This document shows, one piece after another, positions 57,079-64,000 of a stretch of DNA of 64,000 nucleotides (the stretch's first letter is position 1; each line of letters opens with the position of its first letter). Origin of the DNA: HTCC2207 sp002685195 (GTDB lineage: Bacteria > Pseudomonadota > Gammaproteobacteria > Pseudomonadales > Porticoccaceae); contig CP179212.1 in assembly GCA_051201675.1 (NCBI GenBank), positions 1,922,001-1,986,000 of the forward strand. Reading direction: 5' to 3'. A program made the translations under genes and the position numbers. The notes beneath the pieces are model-generated. The model worked only from the letters and a program-made list of their open reading frames with translations. It was not told the DNA's origin and did not search any database.

Positions 57079-57285
57079 TTATTTATATTTAAATATATTC
57101 TCTAGTGGCTTCTGAAACACGTCTGATATCTTAAAAGCCACCTCTAAAGATGGCGAGTACTTATCCTTTTCGATGGCAATGATCGTCTGACGTGTAACGC
57201 CTACTTTCTCCGCTAACGTTTGCTGAGACATTTCATCTGCCTCAAATCGTAGTTTTCTAATATTATTACTTAAACTTTTAGACAA
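57079..57285 (-). CDS. small Xre-type HTH regulator with TTG start
   Basis: A 68-residue single-domain HTH_3 protein. From a TTG at 57285 it reads as LSKSLSNNIRKLRFEADEMSQQTLAEKVGVTRQTIIAIEKDKYSPSLEVAFKISDVFQ. AAGGTG six bases before the TTG is the best ribosome site; the ATG at 57324 would extend into the preceding gene and lacks support. Short regulators of this kind are often paired with a small membrane protein. The start lies one base after the stop of the membrane gene, so coupling is likely. Confidence 0.85.
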   Translation of the reverse strand: MSKSLSNNIRKLRFEADEMSQQTLAEKVGVTRQTIIAIEKDKYSPSLEVAFKISDVFQKPLENIFKYK

Positions 57286-57286
57286 G

Positions 57287-57727
57287 CTATACACCTTTTT
57301 GATAGTAATACAGTTGAGTACCAAAACGAATTACTTCAGATAAAACGAAGAATAAAAGTAAAAAATGAAACATACCATAGGGAGTGGTGAGCATAAGATG
57401 ATTATCAAATCGAGCATCTAGTAAAATCTGTACCATTGACACCCAAATGCAAACTACCAAGAACCCATAACTGTATCTAGATGAAGTCTTTTCAATAAGC
57501 TTGTCTCTCTCATCTTCTAGTTGCGATTTATTTTTTATTGCCAAGAATGACTGAATGATAGCTTCTAAAATAATAAACCCAACAACAAGAACAATGAATT
57601 CAATAAATCCAGGTAATTCTGGGTTTAATGGCAGGCTAGAAAAAGCGCCATATAAATACCACCCAAATAGCACTAAAGTAATACCCAACGAGGCAAGTAA
57701 GCTTTTTTCCTTGTACGACATATCCAT
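57287..57727 (-). CDS. four-span membrane protein paired with the HTH regulator
   Basis: A 146-residue membrane protein with four hydrophobic segments (about 8-28, 38-62, 86-105 and 114-134) and a cytoplasmic KNKSQLEDERDKLIEKTSSRYSYG loop between the second and third. The size and the charged loop DERDKLIE resemble membrane partners seen next to small Xre regulators (a DUF2178-like pattern); I cannot name the family. The ATG at 57727 has AAGGA at the right spacing. Confidence 0.75.
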   Translation of the reverse strand: MDMSYKEKSLLASLGITLVLFGWYLYGAFSSLPLNPELPGFIEFIVLVVGFIILEAIIQSFLAIKNKSQLEDERDKLIEKTSSRYSYGFLVVCIWVSMVQILLDARFDNHLMLTTPYGMFHFLLLFFVLSEVIRFGTQLYYYQKGV

Positions 57728-57752
57728 GGTCAATCCTTTAAGTTAAATAATG

Positions 57753-57788
57753 TGTACTTATTGTACAAAATCTTTTACATAAAAACAA
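57753..57788 (-). promoter_or_regulatory. promoter with overlapping 15-base palindrome, likely autoregulatory
   Basis: On the minus strand TTGTTT (57783-57788), a 17-base spacer and TACAAT (57760-57765) form a good sigma-70 promoter for the membrane-protein/HTH/peptide operon. Overlapping its -10 is the perfect dyad TGTAC-N5-GTACA (57753-57767), a plausible operator for the HTH protein of the same operon. The remaining bases to 58040 hold the divergent promoter region and no gene I can support. Confidence 0.6.
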
Positions 57789-57945
57789 CCTTAATTTATG
57801 GCTTTTACTAGAGCTCTAGAATTTTACTCACGCTGATTACTAACCAACACTGCAGTGCAGCAATTAAGCAACGTGATCGACCATACAAATCTATACTCTA
57901 GGATTACCGAGAACAAACGTCCTGTGCTATCTTCAAACCATGGTA

Positions 57946-57980
57946 TTGAAAATTTGTTGAAAAATTGCAACGGTTTTCAA
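57946..57980. promoter_or_regulatory. TTGAAAA repeats upstream of the sigma-factor operon
   Basis: TTGAAAA occurs at 57946-57952 and 57957-57963 (11-base period) and its inverted copy TTTTCAA at 57974-57980. The group lies 11 to 45 bases before TATATATAG (57991-57999), a possible -10 for the downstream operon. This may be a regulator-binding cluster or an ECF-type promoter region. Confidence 0.45.
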
Positions 57981-58040
57981 AGAACCTAGGTATATATAGT
58001 TGAAGGACACAACTTAAACTTAACTGAAAAGGACAAACAG

Positions 58041-58430
58041 ATGACAAGCTTTGTGGATGCGATGGTACCCATTTTTGCGATTTTTGCCGTTTTTGGCATG
58101 CCCGCCGTTATTGTATGGACTGCACTGCACTTTAATAATAAGAAAAAGGAACAGTTTCACACCTCATTACAAAAATTAATTGCTAGCGGTCAAGAACTGA
58201 CACCGGAATTAATGCAAAGTATTCCCGGTTACCAAGAGGAAGAGTCGAAAGACAGCGGTGTTAAAGGTGGCGCTGTTTTGATAGGAATCGGCATCGGTAT
58301 CGTACTGCTGGGCTACTTTGGAATGCACAACAGCGTAGTTTGGGGGTCTGGGTTACTAGTAGCCTGCCTTGGACTGGGGCTATTAGGTGCCGGCATTTAC
58401 TCTGAGAGAGACAGCAGTGAAGATGCTTAA
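58041..58430 (+). CDS. DUF6249-like membrane protein
   Basis: A 129-residue protein with an N-terminal helix (about 8-28) followed by NNKKKEQFHTSLQKLIASGQELTPELMQSIPGY, a basic/amphipathic cytoplasmic segment, then two further hydrophobic segments (about 78-95 and 100-118). This layout matches DUF6249, a family often encoded beside ECF sigma factors; function unknown. AAAGGA lies before the ATG. Its stop and the sigma-factor ATG share a base (TAATG). Confidence 0.8.
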   Translation: MTSFVDAMVPIFAIFAVFGMPAVIVWTALHFNNKKKEQFHTSLQKLIASGQELTPELMQSIPGYQEEESKDSGVKGGAVLIGIGIGIVLLGYFGMHNSVVWGSGLLVACLGLGLLGAGIYSERDSSEDA

Positions 58431-58921
58431 TGGAATCAGATGAAGAGCTGGTAAAAAGAACGCTCGCCGGCGGCAACCACCATTATGGTGTTCTAATCCA
58501 ACGGTATGCTGACTATTTATTTGGGTTGGGCATGCGATTGACCGCCGGTAATAGAGAACTTGCTGAGGACATCTCTCAGCAAAGTTTTCTTAAATCTTAT
58601 ACTTACCTAAAAAGTTTTGATGCTCGCAAAACCTACAAGCATTGGTTGACAGGAATTGCCGTCAACTGTTTTAAAGATATACGTCTTAAAGAGCAGCGCT
58701 ATGCTCCGCTAGATGACACCAATGAGGCTAGCTACTCGCCTCGTCTAGAGGAGAATTCTGACTTCTTTAATCTTATTCAACCTCTTGATGATAATGAAAA
58801 GATTATGTTCACGCTTAAATATGTCTACGATTACCGAACTCAGGAAATCGCAGATGTTTTAGGCCTAAAGACTGGCACCGTAAAATCAAAAATAAGTCGC
58901 GCTTTGGAGAAATTAAAATGA
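58430..58921 (+). CDS. ECF-type RNA polymerase sigma factor
   Basis: A 163-residue sigma-70 factor with region 2 (about residues 15-85: VLIQRYADYLFGLGMRLTAGNRELAEDISQQSFLKSYTYLKSF) and region 4 (about 110-162: KYVYDYRTQEIADVLGLKTGTVKSKISRALEKLK). There is no classic zinc anti-sigma gene beside it; the next gene encodes a small membrane protein, which may play that role. It is preceded by a DUF6249-like gene with one-base overlap and followed by a four-base overlap, so all three are coupled. Confidence 0.92.
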   Translation: MESDEELVKRTLAGGNHHYGVLIQRYADYLFGLGMRLTAGNRELAEDISQQSFLKSYTYLKSFDARKTYKHWLTGIAVNCFKDIRLKEQRYAPLDDTNEASYSPRLEENSDFFNLIQPLDDNEKIMFTLKYVYDYRTQEIADVLGLKTGTVKSKISRALEKLK

Positions 58922-59238
58922 ACTCGATTAAAAGCATCATCGAACAAGAAAAGGCCGTGACATATGACCAAAGAAATAAGCAGCTATTTAGCTTTTACAC
59001 ATTGACGCTTATTGCTCAAGAGCAGGCCTCTAGAAGACTAAAAAAGAGAGCGGGAATTTCACTCTTATTGATCGTTGCTTTTCTCTTGTTATTTTTGGCT
59101 CCTATTAGTTCATTGATTGAAGACTTTGCTGCTTCTTTAAGTACCTTAGACATCATTGATATTTTTAAACTAGGACTACTAAATTACGGCCTAGTATTTA
59201 TTTTTTATAAATTCTTAAAAAAACGTTCAATTTTCTGA
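58918..59238 (+). CDS. small two-span membrane protein, possible sigma-factor partner
   Basis: A 106-residue protein with a soluble N-terminus of about 45 residues (KSIIEQEKAVTYDQRNKQLFSFY... RRLKKRAG), then two hydrophobic segments (about 46-64 and 84-99). It lacks the HxxxCxxC zinc motif of common anti-sigma factors. Position (ATGA overlap with the sigma gene) and topology suggest an anti-sigma-like role, which is inference only. Confidence 0.75.
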   Translation: MNSIKSIIEQEKAVTYDQRNKQLFSFYTLTLIAQEQASRRLKKRAGISLLLIVAFLLLFLAPISSLIEDFAASLSTLDIIDIFKLGLLNYGLVFIFYKFLKKRSIF

Positions 59239-59389
59239 ATCTAAACTGATTAACGAACGCGTCTTACTTGAGAAATCGAAGCGCAGACAAAACCTTTGAC
59301 CGAAGGGTCGTTCGCCCCTTTCCCATCCAGCTTGATGCACTGGTGGTCCAGACGCATTATTGCATTCAAGTTTAAACTAAAAGGTAAAT

Positions 59390-59512
59390 ATGATGGACGG
59401 ATTAGCAGTAATCGGTTTTGTTTTTGGGTTAGTTGCATTTATAAGAGTAGAGAAATTAATAAAAACTCTTAAAGCACAAGGCACTCTAACCCAAGACTAC
59501 AAAGAAGAATAA
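59390..59512 (+). CDS. 40-residue single-span membrane peptide
   Basis: The ATG follows AAAGG at six bases. The product reads MMDGLAVIGFVFGLVAFIRV, a single hydrophobic span, followed by a charged tail (EKLIKTLKAQGTLTQDYKEE). It stands 150 bases after the sigma-factor operon on the same strand and 24 bases before the convergent acylase gene. The intervening 150 bases hold no other gene I can see. It may be part of the same regulatory group. Confidence 0.65.
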   Translation: MMDGLAVIGFVFGLVAFIRVEKLIKTLKAQGTLTQDYKEE

Positions 59513-59536
59513 TTCTACTACCTATTAATGAATCTA

Positions 59537-61927
59537 TTATTCACGTAGTAGTAAACGACTGACCGCATGTTTATCTATTTCACTTTCCTCAAAATGAATA
59601 TCTCGCCAAGCTTTATCTCTGTAGCGCGCCGTTTGGTCACTGAAGTTTTCAGCACCTGGAGAGCCAGATTGGCTATAGGACAAAATAGCTTGAGCGCGAG
59701 GCCCTGCTTCGGTGAAACTAAGTGTCATTATGAAGCTAGAGCCATGAGCAATATTGTAACCACTACTGCTCAATGTTTGACTGTCCACTAAGCGGTCATT
59801 TGCTCCTGAAAATATAGGAGAATCAATATAAGGTCGGGTAACCTGAAGGTTAGCAATGCCTTCATGTCTATTTCCACCATGCACTGGAAACGTTGTGCCC
59901 GCACGATGTGCTTTTTGTAAATCACCCAAAGGTATGTCCAAGGCAATACCTTGATTATTGAGTAACTCCACAGCCTCCGCCAACTCAACTAATGTGCGCT
60001 CAGTTTGAACGAGCTCTGCGGGAGTAATTGCCGGTTTGGCTGCATCAAACTTATCTGCAAATAACTTTCCTGAATACTGTGTTGCTGTGTAATCATAACG
60101 AGTAAGCCACTCTCTGAATAACACTGCACCTCGACTATTTAGGTCATAACGATTATCCCAACGTGCCAAAATAGAGCACGCGTCGGCTAAATCAATCGAG
60201 ACTCCATTAATTGTAACTTTTGGAGTATTTTCACATTGCTCAAGTAATTGAGGTTTAAGCAAATGAGCAGATAACCCTGAATTATCAAAAAGTGCTGCCT
60301 GGATCTCCTGCACGGAAAAAAGACCATCCTCCCCCCGAAAATCAAACCCATCTAGACCCTCAAGTAGGTGTACATTCATTCTAGTTCGAGCACTCCGTGG
60401 CGTATTTACAGCACCATATAGCGGAGAATAACCCGTAGTCGGCTGCTTTGGGTCACTCAACCAGTAACTGTCATTGGCGTTAAAAACATAAAACTCACTT
60501 TCAATCATTGGCCGCTGCTCAAATGGCGTTGTGCCAGATATGGGAACATTTGGGTGAGAGATCCATTCATCTCGACGAGTGCTCCCATCAAGAATGACCA
60601 AGCCTTTGGTTAAATACAGTTGCTTTAACTGAGGTACCTGCTCGACTCGACCATTCCAAGCTTTAATTGCCTCGTCACTCAGGGCGCCCACGTTGCTATT
60701 ATCCAAGTACACTGCTCGCCCCTCAGCACTAGTCGATATTGTGTTTACCCAGGGCATTGCGTTGTACATTTTGTGAGCTCCAATAAACTCATCCATAGAC
60801 TGGGATTTCCCCATAGCCAACCACTGAGAAATAACATCAATATTGCCAGTATTAGCATCGCGAGCTGCGTAAGCTGTTTTTTCAGTCCAATCAAGGCCAG
60901 GCATCTGAACAATAGGTCCATGGTGGCTAAACCAAATCGATATGGTCTTTTTTTGCATGCCATCATCAGTTTGAACATTGACGGTTACATCTCTAGACAC
61001 GAGAGAACGCCACTCCCCTTCATAACGGTATTGAGTTGGATCTTCAGGCTTCAAGGTAAGCTGATAAAGAGTGATGCGCTTAGAATCTGACACCGTGTGT
61101 GTCCATCCAATCGCGTTATTAAAACCAACAGCAACTCCCGCAGTTCCGACCAAATTTGCACCATACACGTCAAGCTCGCCTGGAATGGTTAAATGCTTTT
61201 CCCAAAATCGGTTAGTTCCGTACCAAGGATAATGAGGATTCGCCAACAGAGAGCCCTTGCCATTTTCAGTAGATTTGGCCCCAAATGCCCATGCATTGGA
61301 ACCCATACCTTCAAGGCGAATAGCGTTAAGTGAAGCCAATTGCTGAGACTCAGGAACTTGTAACACAACCTCAACGGAAGGTGGCTGAGCTGCAACAACT
61401 GCTCCGGACATGCGTGTGATGGTATAAACTGAAGCCACATACTGCGTCATGAATTCTTCTGCAGTGGCCGGGCGAACCCAAGGAGCCTGATCACACCAGG
61501 ATTCAAACTTTCCATTAGCGTCTTTGAGGTAGCGGTTGTAGCCTGCCGCATATCCTGCAATCCACTCTTTAACCTTTTCAGGCTGAGCATTTAATGCCTG
61601 ACGGCCCTTGTCCGGCATATTCAAAGCTTTCATTACTATATCACTGTGCACATAATTACTTTTATGTCCTGCACCTAGATACTCCGCACTTTCGCCTTTA
61701 GTCGACATTAACGCTAGCGCCATATTACATACATGATCTTGCGCTGACGCATAAGCTTCACCATATCCAAGACTACCGTAATCCGCCGCTTTAATATGAG
61801 GAATACCAAAGTCCGTGCGTGTTACTTCAACCTCGTATCTCAGTGGTTCATTAACAGCTGGCTTGCATGCAACCATAGAAAAATAAATGGTGCCGAGAAC
61901 AACGAAGCGAGTAATTTTTAAAATCAT
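59537..61927 (-). CDS. penicillin-acylase-family (N-terminal nucleophile) hydrolase, predicted lipoprotein
   Basis: A 796-residue precursor from the ATG at 61927 (AAAGGG eight bases upstream). A lipoprotein signal ends at Cys21 (MVAC). The alpha-chain region runs to about residue 209, then the autocatalytic Ser210 in GMGSNAWAFGAKST starts the beta chain. HTVSDSKRITLYQL, MPWVNTISTSAEGRAVYLDNSNVG and the C-terminal PVHGGNRHEGIANLQVTRPYID with its catalytic-site residues follow. Relatives cleave penicillins, acyl-homoserine lactones or lipopeptides (PvdQ, aculeacin acylase). The substrate cannot be told. Confidence 0.92.
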   Translation of the reverse strand: MILKITRFVVLGTIYFSMVACKPAVNEPLRYEVEVTRTDFGIPHIKAADYGSLGYGEAYASAQDHVCNMALALMSTKGESAEYLGAGHKSNYVHSDIVMKALNMPDKGRQALNAQPEKVKEWIAGYAAGYNRYLKDANGKFESWCDQAPWVRPATAEEFMTQYVASVYTITRMSGAVVAAQPPSVEVVLQVPESQQLASLNAIRLEGMGSNAWAFGAKSTENGKGSLLANPHYPWYGTNRFWEKHLTIPGELDVYGANLVGTAGVAVGFNNAIGWTHTVSDSKRITLYQLTLKPEDPTQYRYEGEWRSLVSRDVTVNVQTDDGMQKKTISIWFSHHGPIVQMPGLDWTEKTAYAARDANTGNIDVISQWLAMGKSQSMDEFIGAHKMYNAMPWVNTISTSAEGRAVYLDNSNVGALSDEAIKAWNGRVEQVPQLKQLYLTKGLVILDGSTRRDEWISHPNVPISGTTPFEQRPMIESEFYVFNANDSYWLSDPKQPTTGYSPLYGAVNTPRSARTRMNVHLLEGLDGFDFRGEDGLFSVQEIQAALFDNSGLSAHLLKPQLLEQCENTPKVTINGVSIDLADACSILARWDNRYDLNSRGAVLFREWLTRYDYTATQYSGKLFADKFDAAKPAITPAELVQTERTLVELAEAVELLNNQGIALDIPLGDLQKAHRAGTTFPVHGGNRHEGIANLQVTRPYIDSPIFSGANDRLVDSQTLSSSGYNIAHGSSFIMTLSFTEAGPRAQAILSYSQSGSPGAENFSDQTARYRDKAWRDIHFEESEIDKHAVSRLLLRE

Positions 61928-62103
61928 GAGTAAAGCCCTTTGTATGAGTATTTTCCACGCGAAGAACACGAGTTGATAGATAGTTTTCTTTTGCAGATGT
62001 TACACAAGATAAGTTCTATTCGATAATATATAAATTACTTTACCATAACTCTACATCGAACGTTAAATTTACATGTGCGCTCCTAGTAAGCTAGAATTAT
62101 CGC

Positions 62104-62556
62104 ATGAATCTACTGAATAATGAGAACCTCAAGTGGAGGCGATACACCGAAGGGGACGCTTTTGACTACCCCATAGATTACTCTGACGCCGTCCTTGATG
62201 TGCGAGAAGACGGACGCTTGGAAATTTTGGTTAAATGGGAACCAAATTGTTATTGTCATTTTCATAGGCATACCGCTGAGACCAGCTCTCTTGTTCTAGA
62301 AGGTGAGCTTCTTGTTACAGATATCGATATTGAGACCGGCAAAGAGATTGGTCAGCGAGTAAGAGTTGCAGGAGATTTTGTACATAAACAGCCAGGCGAT
62401 GTACATATGGAAAAAGGAGGTGCCAACGGAGCTCTTGTCCTCTTCAATATTTATTCACCTTCGGAAGACGGTAAACTAGCCGAATCATTGAAGAAAGATG
62501 GAAGCGTGATAAGCACTTCAACCATAGAAAAGATTCTTAGAAAACGTACCCAATAA
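62104..62556 (+). CDS. cupin-domain protein
   Basis: A 150-residue single-domain cupin. Motif 1 is CHFHRHTAETSSLVLEGELLV (about residues 51-71) and motif 2 lies around PGDVHMEKGGANGALVLFNIY. Conserved His/Glu residues suggest a bound metal. No enzyme-specific signature seen. It is a single gene between divergent and convergent neighbours with gaps of about 70-180 bases, and has a weak ribosome site. Confidence 0.85.
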   Translation: MNLLNNENLKWRRYTEGDAFDYPIDYSDAVLDVREDGRLEILVKWEPNCYCHFHRHTAETSSLVLEGELLVTDIDIETGKEIGQRVRVAGDFVHKQPGDVHMEKGGANGALVLFNIYSPSEDGKLAESLKKDGSVISTSTIEKILRKRTQ

Positions 62557-62627
62557 TCTTTTTCACTATTATATTCATCTTACTGTCACTCATTTATCGT
62601 GAACGCTTTGTTTGTATAAAAATTCTT

Positions 62628-63554
62628 TTATTTACGGGGTGGCCCAGGAAAAAAGCGGTTCGTGCGCTGCTGATAAGTAATATAATCTGGGCGCTTCTGC
62701 GCTGAATAATACTCGGAAGGTACTGCGCCAGTGAGATAAACCAAGGTGCTGTACATCATTCTTGAAGTAAATAGTAAACCTGCCCCAATTAGACCCCAAA
62801 CCAGAGTGCTTTCTGCACTCTGAAGCGCCCACCAGGAAGGTATTGCCGCGATTATTAAGCCATTCCAAACCATCCACTCAGCAAAATAGTTAGGGTGTCG
62901 ACAGAAACGCCATAGGCCCACATTACAGACTTGACGTTGTTTACCCTGCTTTTTCATTTCCTGCAAAAAGGCTAATTTTTGTATATCTGCCAAGGTTTCC
63001 ATGACAAATGCTAACGCCCAGATTATTAAGCCAGCCAGCTCAAATACGGAGAGTTTAGAACTAGTGTTAGATGCAATAATAAATACCGGCAATGCCAGAA
63101 AGGAGGCATTGGCCAAGCCCTGAGAAATGGCATCAACCTGCAGGGCCAACTGCACATTGGTCTTACCACTTTTCTCCCAGCGCCTTCTCTGGTATTGATA
63201 ACGGGGAAATTCTTTTTTCAACAGCCCCATGTGCCACATTTTTAAGGCGCCCAAACCCATTCGAAGGCCAATCAAAATAACAATTGCACTCACCACTAAG
63301 GAGCGCAGCCAATAGCCATCACTGAGCCAGTAGCTGACCAAACCTAATAAAACTAGACCCCAGGGCCAACCAATATCAACATAGCTCATACGCTCAGTTC
63401 GCCAAATGGGTATACAGACCACCAGCGTAAACAGCAACAACTGCCCAAGGCCATTAACAAGGCCTAGGTTTGAAAATGAAGAACTATAGAGAATAAGAGC
63501 CCATCCAAATAGAAATGGGTACAGAGGACTTAAATATTTCTTTGAACTTTTCAT
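62628..63554 (-). CDS. DUF1295-family membrane protein (steroid 5-alpha-reductase-like)
   Basis: A 308-residue integral protein with about six to seven hydrophobic segments. The C-terminal VCNVGLWRFCRHPNYFAEWMVWNGL (about 205-229) is the DUF1295/steroid-5-alpha-reductase-like NAD(P)H-region signature, and SEYYSAQKRPDYITYQQRTNRFFP follows. The N-terminal part includes SYVDIGWPWG. These proteins are thought to be membrane reductases of unsaturated lipids or steroids. It begins one base after the stop of the upstream BASS-type gene, so the two are coupled. Confidence 0.85.
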   Translation of the reverse strand: MKSSKKYLSPLYPFLFGWALILYSSSFSNLGLVNGLGQLLLFTLVVCIPIWRTERMSYVDIGWPWGLVLLGLVSYWLSDGYWLRSLVVSAIVILIGLRMGLGALKMWHMGLLKKEFPRYQYQRRRWEKSGKTNVQLALQVDAISQGLANASFLALPVFIIASNTSSKLSVFELAGLIIWALAFVMETLADIQKLAFLQEMKKQGKQRQVCNVGLWRFCRHPNYFAEWMVWNGLIIAAIPSWWALQSAESTLVWGLIGAGLLFTSRMMYSTLVYLTGAVPSEYYSAQKRPDYITYQQRTNRFFPGPPRK

Positions 63555-63555
63555 T

Positions 63556-64000
63556 CTACAAAGGCTCTCTGCGTCGCCAAAAAATTAAAAATATACCCAT
63601 AGCCAACTGCCATGCTCCATATAGAAGAATGGAAAATAACGCCATATCCGCAACAGGGTTGATCTCTCCAGCGACTGTTGGAAAGAGCGACACCTTAAGC
63701 AAGAAACCTAGGTTGATATTTCTGACCACAACTTCCATCTCTATGGCTCTATTATCCTCATTAGCTAGGCCAAAGCCCTTAGTCAACCATATACCCACTA
63801 GGCTGAGGCTAAGAATAAATGCACAAAGAACGGCAATATCATCGCCCGATGTATTGGCAAAATTGAGTCTACCCGCGCCTAGAGAGCCGATGACTATGAC
63901 CCCAATGCCAACCAAAGAACCCTTAACACAAAGGTTAGAAAAGCGTTTCGCGTAATTGGGTAAGCGTTTTAAAAAAACCATACCTAACCCAAGCGGTAAA
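63556..64000 (-). CDS. bile-acid:sodium symporter (BASS) family protein, 5' end outside window
   Basis: The frame is open to the right edge; at least 147 codons are visible, reading LPLGLGMVFLKRLPNYAKRFSNL... at the border. This is the middle-to-C-terminal half of a BASS/arsenical-type carrier, with five hydrophobic segments and the PTVAGEINPVADMALFSILLYGAWQL end. An apparent ATG at 63981 is internal and not the gene start. It is followed one base later by the DUF1295 gene. Confidence 0.75.
   Translation of the reverse strand, partial: LPLGLGMVFLKRLPNYAKRFSNLCVKGSLVGIGVIVIGSLGAGRLNFANTSGDDIAVLCAFILSLSLVGIWLTKGFGLANEDNRAIEMEVVVRNINLGFLLKVSLFPTVAGEINPVADMALFSILLYGAWQLAMGIFLIFWRRREPL

Noticed and set aside
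59250..59438. 62-codon minus-strand frame between the sigma operon and acylase
   Set aside because: No ribosome site, no recognisable composition, and it overlaps the better supported 40-residue plus-strand peptide.
63515..63955. 146-codon plus-strand frame
   Set aside because: Antisense to the BASS-type gene, low-complexity basic product and no ribosome site.

Overview
The window reads as chromosome of a marine gammaproteobacterium. The division and cell-wall (dcw) cluster has the full gammaproteobacterial gene order from mraZ to lpxC and is preceded by rnpB. The DNA is moderately AT-rich, and the accessory part is rich in TonB-dependent receptors, a sulfatase and exported peptidases. I would guess a Cellvibrionales/SAR92-like lineage, but that is inference from gene content only. 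No mobile element, CRISPR array, tRNA or rRNA operon was seen.

Region 1 (1-18310, minus strand) is one long dcw operon: mraZ, rsmH, ftsL, ftsI, murE, murF, mraY, murD, ftsW, murG, murC, ddl, ftsQ, ftsA, ftsZ, lpxC, then the start of an M23 peptidase. Most genes overlap by 4-14 bases. A consensus-like promoter and a three-repeat MraZ operator lie in front of mraZ, so the operon looks autoregulated. Region 2 (18537-25346) holds housekeeping genes: rnpB with its terminator, a small conserved protein, purL, mltF and tadA.

Region 3 (25347-44132) is about uptake. It has a TonB receptor with a highly expressed look, and a Fur-boxed iron ABC transporter (binding protein, permease, ATPase). An SMR exporter follows. 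A probable peptide-use group comes next: an S9 peptidase, a 1104-residue TonB receptor and a divergent lipoprotein gamma-glutamyltransferase. Last is a ZnuD-like receptor whose predicted loops carry four His/Asp/Glu-rich tracts encoded by tandem DNA repeats, with a small exported Cys/His protein upstream.

Region 4 (44170-56907) holds a cryptochrome/photolyase-family protein that lacks the usual Cys-x-x-Cys of the iron-sulfur site, an NAD(P)-binding protein, csaA and a sodium:solute symporter with an overlapping 35-codon membrane peptide. It also holds an arylsulfatase pair, a DUF305/LVIVD-type exported protein, and a zinc-less MDR oxidoreductase divergent from an HxlR regulator across a striking inverted repeat.

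Region 5 (56921-64000) holds two small divergent regulatory cassettes (membrane protein + TTG-start HTH regulator + 48-residue peptide; DUF6249-like protein + ECF sigma factor + membrane protein + 40-residue peptide). A penicillin-acylase-family lipoprotein, a cupin, a DUF1295 protein and a truncated bile-acid:sodium-symporter-family gene follow. No single wholly new system stands out; the best leads are the small-peptide cassettes, the HxlR operator, the metal-binding repeats and the cluster-less photolyase homologue.
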